Shown here in pieces: positions 21,555 to 33,125 of a stretch of DNA of 64,000 nucleotides. The stretch lies in assembly GCA_028583405.1 (NCBI GenBank), contig CM053256.1, positions 10,304,494 to 10,368,493 of the forward strand, written 5' to 3'. Position 1 is the first letter of the stretch, and every line of letters begins with the position of its first letter. Position numbers and translations under genes: made by a program. Below the pieces are notes generated by a model. It saw only the letters and a program-made list of their open reading frames with translations, was not told the DNA's origin and searched no databases. Origin of the DNA: Pogonophryne albipinna. Its lineage: Eukaryota > Chordata > Actinopteri > Perciformes > Artedidraconidae.

Positions 21555-24500
21555 AAATCAAATCAAATCAAGTTTTATTTATATAGCACATTTATAAACG
21601 ATTTTTGGTCGAGCCAAAGTGATAATAAAAATAGCCTACAGCAGGGGTGCCCAACCAGTCGATCGCGCTCGACCGGTCGACGGCGGGGAGATTCCCAGTC
21701 GATCGCGAGATGTGTCTAAAAATAGAACAACAATATTCGGTTGTATCGTTAATGTCCTATAACATAATCTTCCTGTGCCAGAATAATGCACTTGAACGCA
21801 TCAAAGCTTTGTGATTGGCCGGCGTGACCCCATGTGTCGGGGCGTGGCTGGTGGGCAGTGGGCACTAGTTCGCTGGCATTGTCCGTGTCAACACAGGAGT
21901 GACAGTCCGCACACACACAAGACCGCAATTATGGCAGAAGCAAAAGAGCCCAAAATATATCATTTTCACTCCGAGTGGGAGGATGATTATTTTTGTATCT
22001 ATTCCAATTCAAAGTCCATCTGTCTCATCTGCAATGCGAGCGTGGCTTTATCGAAGAAGGGAAATTTAGGAGCGGCATTTCAAAACCGTGCACAAACGCT
22101 GCGTGACGGAATTCCCTCCTAATTCTGCCCTACGCTCCCAAAAGGGGAGGGGCCTGAGAGGACAGCTAAATGCACAGCAGTCCATTTTCACCAGGCCCAA
22201 CAACAGTCTTTCAAAGACAGCGAAGTTGTGAAAGAAGCTTTCCTGGAGGCTGCCGACGCGCTTTTTGGGGACAGTAAAAATAACAGTAGCATTTCAACAG
22301 GTTTTTGATACAATAAAAACTCAAGTTAGATACCGTTATTAATCAGCTGTAAGTTTGAGTTTGTTTGAACTTATTCATTATAGTTATTGTACAAAATGGT
22401 ATAAGAATGCAAACTTAAATTGATTATAGTCTATCATCAATTCAGGTTAAGAAACTAGTGTTGCTTGCATCCTATTTTAAAGGCATTTCTTTTTATACTC
22501 TACTAAAATGCAACAAAAAAAGGGTTTGATTCTATTAATTTTGTCTTTTTTATTGCACTTTGGCAGCAGATTCCTGTGTAGCTTCAGATCTGAGTTGTCT
22601 TAATAGTAAGCCTAATTTATACTTTTGTAGCAACACTATTTTTATATAATGACAAAGAAAGGGTTCAGCGTCTTTTCTTTTTTTCCTGTGTCATATGTGG
22701 CAGCACTGTTCAATGTTTCTTGAAAACATTACCCACTGTAGTGTTACGTGTGAATAAACTCCAACTCTGTATCAACAACACTGTTGTGTAACTTCAGTTA
22801 AATACTTGTATGTGTGTAGATTAGAAAGAGGTAAGATAAAGGATCTGCAGTATTTTATGAGGTATTAATCGTACAAAGGTCAGTTTTATACAAGTAGAAG
22901 TGTGTATTTACCTGGTAGTAGGCTGTCAGTAATGGCTACGCCTCTCTATTTGGACTGGTAGATCTCGGCAGACTGGCAACTTTAAAAGTAGCTCTCGGTT
23001 CAAAAAAGGTTGGGCACCCCTGGCCTACAGTATAGAGACACTTTACAGCAAATACAACAGCACAGATTGTTCAGAATATCAGTATGAGAAAAACGACACC
23101 CTCTATCCTTAGACCCTCACATCGTACAAGGAAAAACTTCCAGAGAAAACACAGTTTAAGGGGAAAAAATGGGAGAAACCTCAGGGAGAGCAACAGAGGA
23201 GGGATCCCTCTCCCAGGACGGACAGACGTGCAATAGATGCCGTGTGTAAATCGAAGAGATAATAAATTTTACAGCATATAGACCGAATGTTAGGAAATGC
23301 ATGTGTCTGTAATAAGAAGATGAATCCACGAGGATGTCATCCTGTGGAAGCCATCAGGGAAGCAGCATGACGAGACCCAAGGCAGGACCGCAGAGACAGG
23401 TTCAGCCACGACCCGAAGTCCACGACTTAATCCAGAACTCAGGATAGAGGATCCAAGACACAGGACTACAGCAAGAGGATCAGCCTCGACTCCGGATCCC
23501 GGCGTAGATATAGATACAAAACAAGAAAAAAGATTTGGCTGGGTTAATCGGAACAAGAGAATACACAGACACAGACAGAGAGGGAAAAGGTGATTGGATA
23601 AAAGTTATTCTTGATAACCCTCTAGAAAGATCTCATGAACTTCCCCACTCAATCTATCAAGACCCGAGCAGTTCTATTAGATATAAGAAACAGAGATAGG
23701 GAGCACAACAACCTATCTCTTCGTCAGATGCACTCCCCCGCTTATCTAAGCGACTCTGTACCCCGTTACCCTCTACAAGGCCATAGACCAGCAGAGGGGA
23801 AATGGGGGGTGGGTAAGGGTAAGGTTTTTTAAGAATAAACCGCAAGGGTCTAAAGGGAAAAAAGATTAAATATAAGGTACTATATTTTAAGTAATCCTAT
23901 CTATTATTCCTATATTCGAATAATGTATAAACTATTTAAAAAATACTTTATGAAATCCTATGTTATGTTATAAATATTAAAATAAAGAACTAAATGAATA
24001 AATAAATAACTAAATAAATAACTAAATGAATAAATAGATAATTAAACAAAAGCCAGAGAGAAAAAGTGAGTTTTAAGTGTTGATTTAAAAAAAAAAAACA
24101 GGGTCTGGGCCGACCTCACATGGAGGGGCAAAGTATTCCAGAGCCTAGGGCCAGCCGCTGCAAAAGCTCGATGCCCTCGGGTTTTAAGCCTGATCTTAGG
24201 CACTATCAACAGCAGCTGATCAGGAACTCTACCTGGGGTGTAGCGATGGAGGAGTTCGGCTATATAGGCAGGAGCCAGCCCATTTAGGGCTTTAAAAACA
24301 AATAAAAGGAGTTTAAAATCTATTCTGAACCGAACTGGAAGCCAGTGCAATGAAGCCAGAATTGGGGTGATATGGTCGCGCTGTTTATGGCCAGTGAGAA
24401 GACGTGCAGCTGCATTCTGAACTAGCTGGAGGCGTCTAATTGAGGCCTGGTCCATACCCACATACAGAGTATTGCAGTTATCCAGTCTCGAGGTAACAAA

Positions 24501-24745
24501 GGCGTTAATAACCCTTTCTAGGTCTTTAAAAGATAAAAACGACTTGGTCTTAGCCAATAGTCGTATTTTGAAAAAGCAGGTCTTGATTACAATGCTAACC
24601 TGCTTATCAAATGTAAAGGCGCTGTTGAAGGTCACTCCAAGATTCATAACAGAGGGGAGAATATTTTTATTGAGGGAGCCCAGAATATCAACCGGGGAGA
24701 CTGTTGGTTGGGGTCCAAAAAAGAAACCTTTTTTAGAAACCTGAA
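21555..24745 (-). mobile_element. L2-like LINE 3' region split by later insertions
   Basis: The LINE tail at 21555-21633 (aatcaaatcaagttttattt, then tatatagcac) is the same family as 16912-18185. The C-terminal frame at 24647-24042 (LDNCNTLYVGM, RLQLVQNAAARLLTG, HWLPVRFRIDFKLLL, LWNTLPLHVRSAQTL) is also this family, ending in the same AF terminus. A hAT element (21642-23022) and another repeat with AT-rich sequence (23031-24040) lie between, so one copy has probably been opened by later insertions. The stretch 23040-23240 shares motifs with 13037-13170. Confidence 0.7.
21642..23022 (+). mobile_element. hAT element with remnant BED-type N-terminus
   Basis: Perfect 15-bp terminal inverted repeats, caggggtgcccaacc and ggttgggcacccctg, are flanked by a perfect 8-bp target duplication gcctacag (21634-21641 and 23023-23030). 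This is diagnostic of hAT insertion. A 63-codon frame from 21931 starts MAEAKEPKIYHF and keeps the first CxxC of a BED-like finger (CLICNASVALSKKGN). Its histidine half is lost and the frame stops at 22122, so the transposase is dead. The N-terminus resembles the family that also gave rise to GTF2IRD2-type and ZBED-type host proteins. Confidence 0.88.
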
Positions 24746-24848
24746 GTCATTTTAAGATTTGTAAAATCAAAAATGCCAAAAACTCAATACTGTAGTGATC
24801 ACTAATTAACTAGTTAACATAATTCACTCATGGAACTACAGGTTGGGG

Positions 24849-25795
24849 CAGTGGCGGCGCCAGGGTATGACTGGAGCTACAGCCATACCAAGAAATGGCT
24901 TAGCCCCATCATGAAAAATGATGTTAAAGTAAGCAAAATAAAGTCGGCTAAATTGCACAGACAGCAGTTAGTAAGATTGATTTCAGTAGCCACTTGTCTG
25001 GAAATACCATAGGGAAATACCGAAGACTAGAAACGGTTTTGAAAACTTTTGTCACGTAGTGATCGTCTTCTCAATAGAACATCTTTGATAATGTCTTCTG
25101 GCCAATCAGAATCAAGATAACGGCGTGGTGTTGTTGCAGGAAGTCCCGACGGAGAATACTTTTGCTGTAGTACATCTTTATACATCGATACAACATTACG
25201 TAATGAAATAAGACCCCACGGTTTGATGATTGATAGGTGTGTGGGCTGTCTTTAATTTTGACACACAGAACAATGGGGGCTATCCACCCTTATCCACAAT
25301 GTAAAGTAATTTACACAGCCTCTTCCCTCTTCTCTCTGTGAGGAGCAGCAGGTTCAGCTTTCAGAACAAAGTAACAAAAAACTAAAATGGCATTCATTTT
25401 TTTAAATATGTCGTGTAGTAATAGATTTATTTATTTTTCTTCTCAAGAGAGTACCAGAATGTGTATTTTATCTTAGTATTTCAAAAAATCTCCTTGGGGA
25501 GAATCCCCCCAGACACCCCTGCAGGGGTTGGGTTTTCAGCATCTTTCACTTGTGGGGAAATTGCAGGATTGGCTCCAGGTCGCCCTTTTTATTTACTACA
25601 AGACAAATGTGCCTTTTTATTTCATACAGTTCACTTTGGATTGAGACAGGGAAATAATCTAAACCTCACGCGTGGCGTTTCACTGTCAAGGGGAGCGTGT
25701 ATGTAATTACATTGCAAATACTGATTTGAGCCCCACCACTCTATGGGTTAGCCCTACCATTATTACCCAACAAAAATACTCTGGAGCCGCCACTG
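24849..25795. mobile_element. Non-autonomous hAT element
   Basis: Termini cagtggcggcgccag and ctggagccgccactg are inverted repeats of each other with one or two mismatches. They are flanked by a perfect 8-bp duplication ggttgggg (24841-24848 and 25796-25803). The 947-bp interior contains no recognisable transposase. Confidence 0.85.
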
Positions 25796-25803
25796 GGTTG
25801 GGG

Positions 25804-26400
25804 GTATTGTTTCCGCACGGACATATATGTTGTTGACTTTACTTATTGTGTGCCCTCCTTGCTTCTTCCTCTTTGCTTCCCGGGCTTCAGGCCGGCAACA
25901 TGTGGTTTTCTGCTGCTTAATAAAGCCAACTTTGCACCTTCGATGCACCGCCTCGATGCACTCACTAAGCTGGGTTTTCCGTTTTCCGACCGCGCCTCCC
26001 CTGGAGCCGAACCTGCGTTTCTCATTTCAGGGAATATCGTACCAGACAATCGTCTGCCGTTCAGATGTTCCCTGGCTCCTCGCACTTTTTCAAAGTGTGT
26101 AGAGAAGGCTGGAGCCACTACACAGAGGAGGGATGAGAGTGTGGTTTTATCTGAACGACCTGCTATTGCGGGCTCGCTCCAGGGAGGAAGTCGCTTTACA
26201 GACGGTACATCTCGTATTGCATCTGTCAAGCCTGGGTTTCATAAATTGGAAGAAGATCTGTCCTCTTCCCTCCCAGACAATCATTTATCTGGGAGTGGAA
26301 TCAAACTCAGCCAGCATGAGAGCGCGGCTCTCGCGGCAGAGAGTGGAGAAACTGACAGCTCTCCTCCGGCGTGTCACACCCATAGACTGTATATATATAG
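25804..26400 (+). mobile_element. DIRS-like reverse transcriptase fragment
   Basis: Reading frames at 25850-26410 and 26133-26441 give pieces of a reverse transcriptase of the DIRS (tyrosine-recombinase) type: PFRCSLAPRTFSKCV, then VWFYLNDLLLRARS (altered Y[LM]DD box), then a segment ending in YLGVESNSASMRARLSRQRV. The pieces lie in different frames and no recombinase is visible, so this is a relic. It directly abuts the hAT insertion on its left. Confidence 0.65.
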
Positions 26401-26430
26401 GCGGAACTAACGTTATTCGTCATTCTAGTC

Positions 26431-26478
26431 GGACCCATTAGAGCGGTGCACTCAGGACCCATTAGAGCGGTGCACTCA
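26431..26478. repeat. 24-bp direct duplication
   Basis: Two adjacent copies of a unit beginning ggacccattagagcggtgca are present. The duplication is noncoding. Confidence 0.8.
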
Positions 26479-26854
26479 CTTTCACTGTCCGGCTGAAGCT
26501 TGCGAAAAACAAACACTTTTAATCTCGGATCATCAGAGGCTGTTGCATCCAAGAAAGACTGATTGAAACCTACGTTTCGAGAGACTACCACGATAATTGA
26601 AGGTGAGTTAAACTATTGTATCCGTGTAATTAGATGTAAAGTAGAGATGTAACTGTTCATTGCCTTTATTTTTATATAAATATGATATGGTGTTAGTGCA
26701 AAAATATAACTATAACTTAAGCTGAAGCTAACAGTAATAACTATAAGATATATCTGAAATAAATAAGTGTACTGAAACAAATACCAATAACTGTATTGCA
26801 TTGTTTTCTTATACGCAATTACTTCATACTGTCTAGTTCTCTTTTTCGTCCTGC

Positions 26855-26931
26855 ATTTATTGTGCCCCCCTCAGAAAATAACTGGCCCCCCAGTGGCCCC
26901 CCCAGTCAAATTGGTCTAGAACCGCCACTGC
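26855..26931. mobile_element. Solo end of a hAT-like element
   Basis: The stretch ends in tctagaaccgccactg, resembling the terminus of the element at 24849-25795, and is rich in ggcccccc runs. I found no partner end at the correct distance, so it is only a remnant or its other end has diverged. Confidence 0.4.
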
Positions 26932-29605
26932 TTCAGAGATAAGCTTGATGCATGGCCCAAGATAAGTTCCAAAGACAGCGTAGAACTTCAAGAGCTCTCT
27001 GACTTCCTTCGCAGCTGTGAGGCTGCCATGTCACAGATCAAAGGACTTGAGGTACTTAACGACTGCAACGAAAAAAAAAAGATGCTTGCTAAACTTCCAG
27101 ACTGGTTGACCTCAAGTTGGAACAGAAAGGTCACAGAAATGGAAGAACAAAATCACACGTTCCCAACCTTCAGCCAGTTTGTTAAATTTCTCACACGTGA
27201 AGCCAAAATAGCTTGCAACCCAATAACATCTCTCCATGCTCTAAAATCATGAGAAAGCGAAAAAGGCAAGATTTTAAGGAACAGAAGTCCTGTATCAAAC
27301 ATATTGACTACAGAGACGCCACAAACTGTCTTTTCTGTGAGAAGACAGGACACGGTCTGCACAAATGTTACAAATTCAGGAATGAGACAATCTCTGAGCG
27401 AGTCAAGTTTGTTCAAGAAAATAAGTTGTGCTTTGGCTGTTTAAAATCTGGCCATCGCTCAAAGGAATGTAAAAACAGAAAGATGTGCGAAACATGCGAA
27501 AAGGGACATCCAACTTGTCTCCACGACAATCGCACCAGAGAAGAAAGAATGTCAACAAACCATGATGGTGCAAGAGAAAGCACAATGGAACGTCCACAAG
27601 GTAAAGCGGCAAGCACACCACATGAGGCAACATCCAATACATTCTTCCAGAATGTTAAAGTCCCCCATACATCCACAATCGTTCCAGTGTGGGTGTCAGC
27701 CACAAGTGAGCCACATAGGGAAATACTTGTGTATGCACTCCTCGATACACAGAGTGACACAAGCTTTATCCTTGAAGAAACGGCAAAGGCTCTTCACACA
27801 AAGAATGAAACAGTGTAGCTAAAGCTCTCCACAATCGCTTCAAGAAACACAGTCGTGTCATGCAGGAAGCTAACTGGTCTCCAAGTGAGAGGAATCTACT
27901 CGGACAGGATAATACCTCTGCCAGTAACCTACTCAAGAGAATTCATCCCAGCAAACAGAGACCATATTCCCACACCAGAGACTGCGAAAGCATGGCCTCA
28001 TCTTGAACACCTCGCAGATGAGATCGCTCCTCAGCAAAGCTGTGATGTTGGCCTGCTTATCGGCTACAACTGTTCCCAAGCTCTCGTCCCAAGAGAAGTG
28101 GTGCCTGGTGAAGGAAACCAGCCCTTTGCACAGAGAACAGATTTGGGCTGGAGTGTTGTCGGCTTTGGCAATCCCTGTCTCGACATTGGAGATATGATTG
28201 GAGTAAGTCACCAGGTAACCGTGAAGCAAGTGATACCAAGTCTCCAGTCTTCAAACCTCCCAAGGGAAGTACACTACGTCTGTAGAACACAGATTAAGGA
28301 AGTCTCACCTGCAGATGTCGTCGAGGTGCTGGAATCTGACTTTGTCGAAAGAGCTTCTGAAGATAACCCTGCAGATCAGGCCTCCAAAGGTCTCACAGCA
28401 CAGCAACTTCAAGCCTCAAATTGGTTCACAGGCCCAGACCTACTTTGGCAGAAAGAGCTACCAAGTGGAGAAGTCAAGGTGGGAGAGATCGTGAGTAGTG
28501 ACCCAGAGCTTAAGAAGGTCCAGGTTCATGATACCCATGCAAACGAAGTAAAGTCGCTACTAGATCACCTTCACAAATTCTCAGACTGGTCAAGAGTGGT
28601 TAAAGCCTTTGCCAGACTCAAGCGCCTTGCAAAGGAAATTAAAGGTCTCAAGCCAAGGTCCTGTGAAGCCACACGCTTAGAGGAGAGAAGCAGAGCTGAC
28701 CATAATCGAGATGGTTCAAGAAGCAACACTCTCTCAAGAAATAAAGTGCCTTCAGCAGCATAAGGAGTACCATCTCCAACAAAGACCAAAGTGGATCAAG
28801 GACCGCAGAAACGTCAAGGTAAATGACGTTGTCATTCTGCAAGACAACACTATACCACGTGGCCAATGGAAGCTGGCCAGGGTTGAGGAAGTGTACCCAG
28901 GAGGGGATGGAAGAGTGAGAAGGCTCAAGCTGCTTTTCAGCGACTCTATCCTGGATGTAAAGGGAAAGCGCCTCGCTAAACCTGTCTACCTCGAAAGGCC
29001 TATTCACAAGACGGTGTTGTTGTTGGAAGCAGACTAAGACTCAGTTACTCTCACTCACACTCTGCACTTAATAGGTCTAAAACGAAATAGTTAGTTTTAC
29101 ATTAATGTATATCGGTTTTTCTAAAAAAAATATGGAAATCACAGGTGATTTGGTGGGAGTGTAACTGTCTTCACTTTCTGTTGGTCATTTGTTTCCACGT
29201 TGTATTTTTGGTATAAATGCATATAAAGTTATCAGCCCCTCTAGGTGACTAGCAGCCGACGAGGTACGTTTTCGTGCTGGTTGTTTGTGTAATTGTGTGC
29301 TGTTGAGCTGCAGGTTTGTGTATGTATGTATGCTATGCGCTAGCTTGTGCTACATGCTATTGTTAGCTTGTGCTACTTGCTGTGTGGGATATGTGCGCCG
29401 TTTATTGTTTAATTGGCGGCATTAACAGTGATGACATATGCATATATTACATATTTATTTGTTGTTTACCTTTTATATTTTTCTGTCTTATAACCCAGTT
29501 CTCACGGGTTGGAATAGGTCCCACAAGAATAAACCCCGTATTTAATCAAGACCTCAGCCTCGTGTCATTTACTGGAGGGAGCTACAACCAGAGTCAATAA
29601 GAACT
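26932..29605 (+). mobile_element. Decayed, internally deleted BEL/Pao LTR retrotransposon
   Basis: Successive plus-strand fragments follow Pao order: gag-like segment (26932-27252), CCHC zinc knuckles (27300-27530; CLFCEKTGHGLHKC, CFGCLKSGHRSKEC), aspartic protease start (ALLDTQSDTSF, 27735 on), Pao-specific region (27855-28290), part of the region before integrase (28310-28700) and the C-terminal DUF5641-like domain (QWKLARVEEVYPG, 28760-29037). The RT core and integrase are deleted and a frameshift lies near 27250. A likely 3' LTR occupies about 29145-29605. The 5' LTR was not found. No functional product is expected. Confidence 0.8.
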
Positions 29606-30179
29606 GCCACATTGTGCATTTTCCCCGAGCAGCTCAGCTGAGCATGGATTAGGGGTCGAGAGGGCATTTCTAAATTCATAATTCGGCTCACCAGCGCCCT
29701 CTGGATGACTGGCGAGCCCTGCCTTTTACAGGACAAGAGGAAGCAAAATGACCATCCTGGCCATAGTACAAACAGCTGTTGTCCCGCAGGCGGCGCTGTT
29801 GTTCTGCCTCGGAGAGCCGGGTCCACCCCAGCTGCATTGGTTCAGGAGAGTTAGAAAATCCTCCTCTCACCTGTTCAGGAGCATGTGCAGACGGAAGAGG
29901 CGGGGACTGAGGAGCGGCGGAGAAAACCCTCTCTTTCCTCCGCTACCGAAGACGGCTGTCAATGCGGATGGAGAGAGCCACCAGCTCATCTAAATCAGCA
30001 TGAAGGTCTCGAGCTGCCAGTTCGTCTTTAAGGCAGTCCGACAGACCGTTGTAGATGGCATCGAGGAGTGAAGAAGCATTCCAGTTACTCTCGGCGGCTA
30101 TGGTACGAAACTCGATGGAGTAATCTGACACAGATCTCCCTCCTTGCGCCAGGTTAAACAGTCCCCGAGCGACCTCTCT

Positions 30180-30730
30180 TACCTCATTCACACCAACAGT
30201 GTTTCAGGGCCGGTTCGGAGCTGGAGCTTGAAAAGCACCGGGTTTTCCTCTTCACACCGCAGCGGAGCAGCCTCTTAGCTCCGGAATCCGGTTCATTTCA
30301 AGCACCAAAAAATTGTCCGGCTAGAGCAAAAGCACCACATACGTCACGCTTACGTCGAGTCGGGGCAGGGGCAGGGTCGGGATCAACTCCTGAACAACAA
30401 CAAAAAGCCCGCGTTTTATCCAGTTTGTACACAACGATAGAGAAACGTAACAAGCAGCAGTGGTCCACTGAAGAGACCAGCTACTGGGAATTTGGTCTTC
30501 CGAATCGGCCATTGTTGTTGTTGTCGGTGTCAGCTGTGAGGGGTTTCTGCGCGGTTTGGCTTTATGAAGCAGGCACGCAAACGGTTACGTCATGACGCAA
30601 ACGATGACGCAGCACCAGTCGGACTCTGGGCGGTGTGAAAGGAGCCGGAGCTCAACCGAAGAACCGGTTCTGAACCTGAAAAGCTCTAGCACGGAGCTTG
30701 AACCGGAATTGCATTGGTGTGAATGAGGTA
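30180..30730. mobile_element. Harbinger-like MITE copy 1, inside the gypsy gag
   Basis: Terminal inverted repeats tacctcattcacaccaa and ttggtgtgaatgaggta are flanked by the 3-bp duplication tct (30177-30179 and 30731-30733). Taking out the element and one tct joins the two gag halves in frame (HGR followed by EVA), which confirms the borders. A 3-bp duplication fits PIF/Harbinger. The interior is a shortened relative of copy 2. Confidence 0.85.
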
Positions 30731-31089
30731 TCTTCCGTGTGTTGCGTGATCAAAGACTTTACGCAGTTCATCGGAGAATAAGCTTACAGACGAGCAGGCA
30801 AAGGATTGTCTCTCCCATTCGGCGGTTCCCCAGTCTTTAGCTTTGCCCGTGAGAAGAGAGACAATATACGCCATCCGGGATCTTTCTGTTGGGAAGGCGG
30901 AAGGCTGGAGCTCGAAGGCGAGGGAACATTGGACCAGGATTGGTCTGCACGAACCGGGGTCTCCGGAATAGCGTTCCGGAGGAGGCAAGCGTGCATCCGA
31001 CGTCGGAGGAGTCTGGACTCGAACAGCGGAAGCTGGAGTTAGATCCGGACTTTGGACCGTAGGAGGAAGGTTCTGAAGATGATCACGGA

Positions 31090-31535
31090 TACCTCATTCA
31101 CACCAACGGTGTTTCAGTGCCGGTTCGTTTCAAGCACCAAAAAATTGTCCGGCTAGAGCAAAAGCACCGCATACGTCACGCTTACGCGTTTTATCCAATT
31201 TGTACACAACGATGGAGAAACTTAACAAGCAGCAGTGGTCCACTGAAGAGACCAGCTACCTACTGGGAATCTGGTCTTCCGAAGAGGTACAGAGGAAGCT
31301 GGAGCACAATCGGCCATTGTTGTTGTTGTCGGTGTGAGCTGTGAGGGGTTTCCGTGCGGTTTGGCTTTATGAAGCAGGCACGCAAACAGTTACGTCATGA
31401 CGCAAACGATGACGCAGCACCAGTCGGACTCTGGGCGGTGTGAAAAGAGCCGGAGCTAAACCGAAGAACCGGTTCTGAACCTGAAAAGCTCTAGCACGGA
31501 GCTTGAACCGGAGTTGCGTTGGTGTGAATGAGGTA
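31090..31535 (+). mobile_element. Harbinger-like MITE copy 2 with a Myb/SANT remnant
   Basis: It has the same termini as copy 1 and is about 446 bp long. At 31211 a short plus-strand frame starts MEKLNKQQWSTEETSYLLGI and continues to SSEEVQRKLE. This resembles the Myb/SANT-like DNA-binding domain of the second Harbinger gene, so the MITE probably derives from an autonomous PIF/Harbinger element. Flanking triplets differ (gga, cta), so the target duplication has decayed or was lost. Confidence 0.7.
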
Positions 31536-31679
31536 CTAGAGACTCAAAGGTCCGTCACAATTCGTGAGGAGCGGCCATCGCCTGCATAGCTTCAGCCATG
31601 AAGGTAAGCTGCTGCTCGTGGCGTTGTAACATGACATCTTGCGTCGGCGGTTCTGTCGCTGAGTAGGCTGGGTTCATGT

Positions 31680-32589
31680 TGGCCAGATTGTACTGTCACA
31701 CTCACAGGTACAGATCAGAACCCAATAGCACGACACAGATACAACCAGTGTTCAGAAATGTTCAGTTTAATCCGGTCAGGGACAGGCAGGGTCAAAACCA
31801 GGAAATCCAGCAGAAAGGCAAACACCTGCAATGCCTTGGTAACTGCATGCAAATTAGCACATTTTAATTATGCATAGTTAATGCATAATTTGCATATCAA
31901 TGTGGCGATGGTGATGACGTTATTAGATACACATTTTACTGTATTCACCTGTAGTGTCTGTCTCCCCTTAAGTACAGTACATTAGCCTGTATGCCCATGA
32001 TAAATTGCCTTAGCTAAACCTTGAGCTAACAACTTACCCATTAGCTAGTAGCCTACCTTAGTTAACTATATTTGTTTTTGTCTTATGGCTAATTAGCTGT
32101 AAACTCGAGGCACTGGCAGCTTACTCATTTGTTCATCACCACTCACCTTCAAAATAAGCCAAGAAAACCGGGCATAACATGGGACTGTAAGGTGGGAGGT
32201 GCTGCTACCTGTCTGTCTGAAGTGACTGCCGATGACTTGTCTGGCTGTGCGCGAGACGTGGAGGGAGGGAGGGGAGAGAGAGCATCAGAACTTCACAGTC
32301 TAATCTCCCGACCATTTTGTATTCAATCATCATCAATATATTTTTGGAAAGGGAAACTGTGCACAAACAGCAGTAGATATATTCATTTATTTAAAAAAAG
32401 AAAAAGTGGAAAAAAGGGCACTTTTCTGGAGGAAGAAAAAGGGCAGGGGCTCAAGCCCACTTTGATGTCCATGTGTGCACATGCCTGCTCGTCAGATTAA
32501 CTGTCTTTCTTTCTTTCTTTCCTTCTTCCTTAGTCACAGAGGGAAATCTGTATACAACCAGTGTTAATTAACTAAGTAGGCCTACATGT
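31680..32589. other. Gene-free stretch
   Basis: About 31690-31830 may be gypsy untranslated or LTR sequence next to the gag start, but I could not place LTR borders. The rest holds no recognisable gene, RNA or repeat beyond short simple-sequence runs (cttt near 32505). Confidence 0.4.
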
Positions 32590-33125
32590 ACTCAAGTAAT
32601 GTACCTAAGTACCTTGCTACGTTGTACTTTTACTCAGCTACGTTGTTATGCCTTTAGTTACTATGCAGATTTGGATTAATGAAATAAAATGAAATCAACA
32701 ATTAAATAAGACTTTAGTTACACCTGTCGGCTGTGCGTGGTGAAACTGGTTCGAGGGGCCACCAGTGAATGTTTGCCTAGGGCCCCCACCGACTCTAGGA
32801 TCGCCACTGGTTACACCTGGAGTAAAATTCACAAGCTTAAAACTAGCTTAACTTTAACAAGCTTTGATAACCCTGTAATCAATAATTATAATCAAAGCAT
32901 ACACTATATACTGTATCATTCTAAAATGGGCCAATCTGCATAATGAGTACTTTTACTTTTAGTACTTTAAGTATATTTTGATGCCAATACTTATGTACTT
33001 TTACTTAAGTACTAACTTTAAGTAAGATTTTGAATGCAGGACTTTTACTTCTCTCTTTACTGCTCTTTGGTAGTTTTAGTTTTACTTAAATTCACAATCT
33101 GGGTACTCCTCCCACCTCTGCCCGT
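32590..33125 (-). repeat. Dispersed teleost repeat (copy 2)
   Basis: This is reverse-oriented sequence of the type at 20212-20710, with acttttacttaagtact motifs and the end gtactcctcccacctctg. A small insertion at about 32725-32811 ends in atcgccactg and is flanked by gttacacctg on both sides, so a second short element sits inside it. Confidence 0.6.

Larger units (their letters stand above)
29606..31677 (-). mobile_element. Ty3/gypsy gag remnant interrupted by two MITEs
   Basis: On the minus strand a gag frame starts at 31677 (MNPAYSATEPPTQ). It resumes after a MITE at about 31089-30731 (PPPERYSGDPGS, GKAKDWGTAEWERQS) and again at 30179-29700 (EVARGLFNLAQGG). A CCHC-like knuckle (CLYYGQDGHFASSC, first cysteine pair damaged) and the start of a protease (VLIDSGCSSL) follow near 29600-29780. 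A stop codon also interrupts the N-terminal piece. Polymerase is absent. The gag, pol and LTR parts cannot act together here. Confidence 0.8.

Noticed and set aside
25843..26441. Host genes in overlapping frames
   Set aside because: The only recognisable similarity is to DIRS-type reverse transcriptase split among frames.
27855..28763. 302-codon frame as a host gene
   Set aside because: It belongs to the decayed BEL/Pao element and joins two distant parts of the pol region through a deletion.
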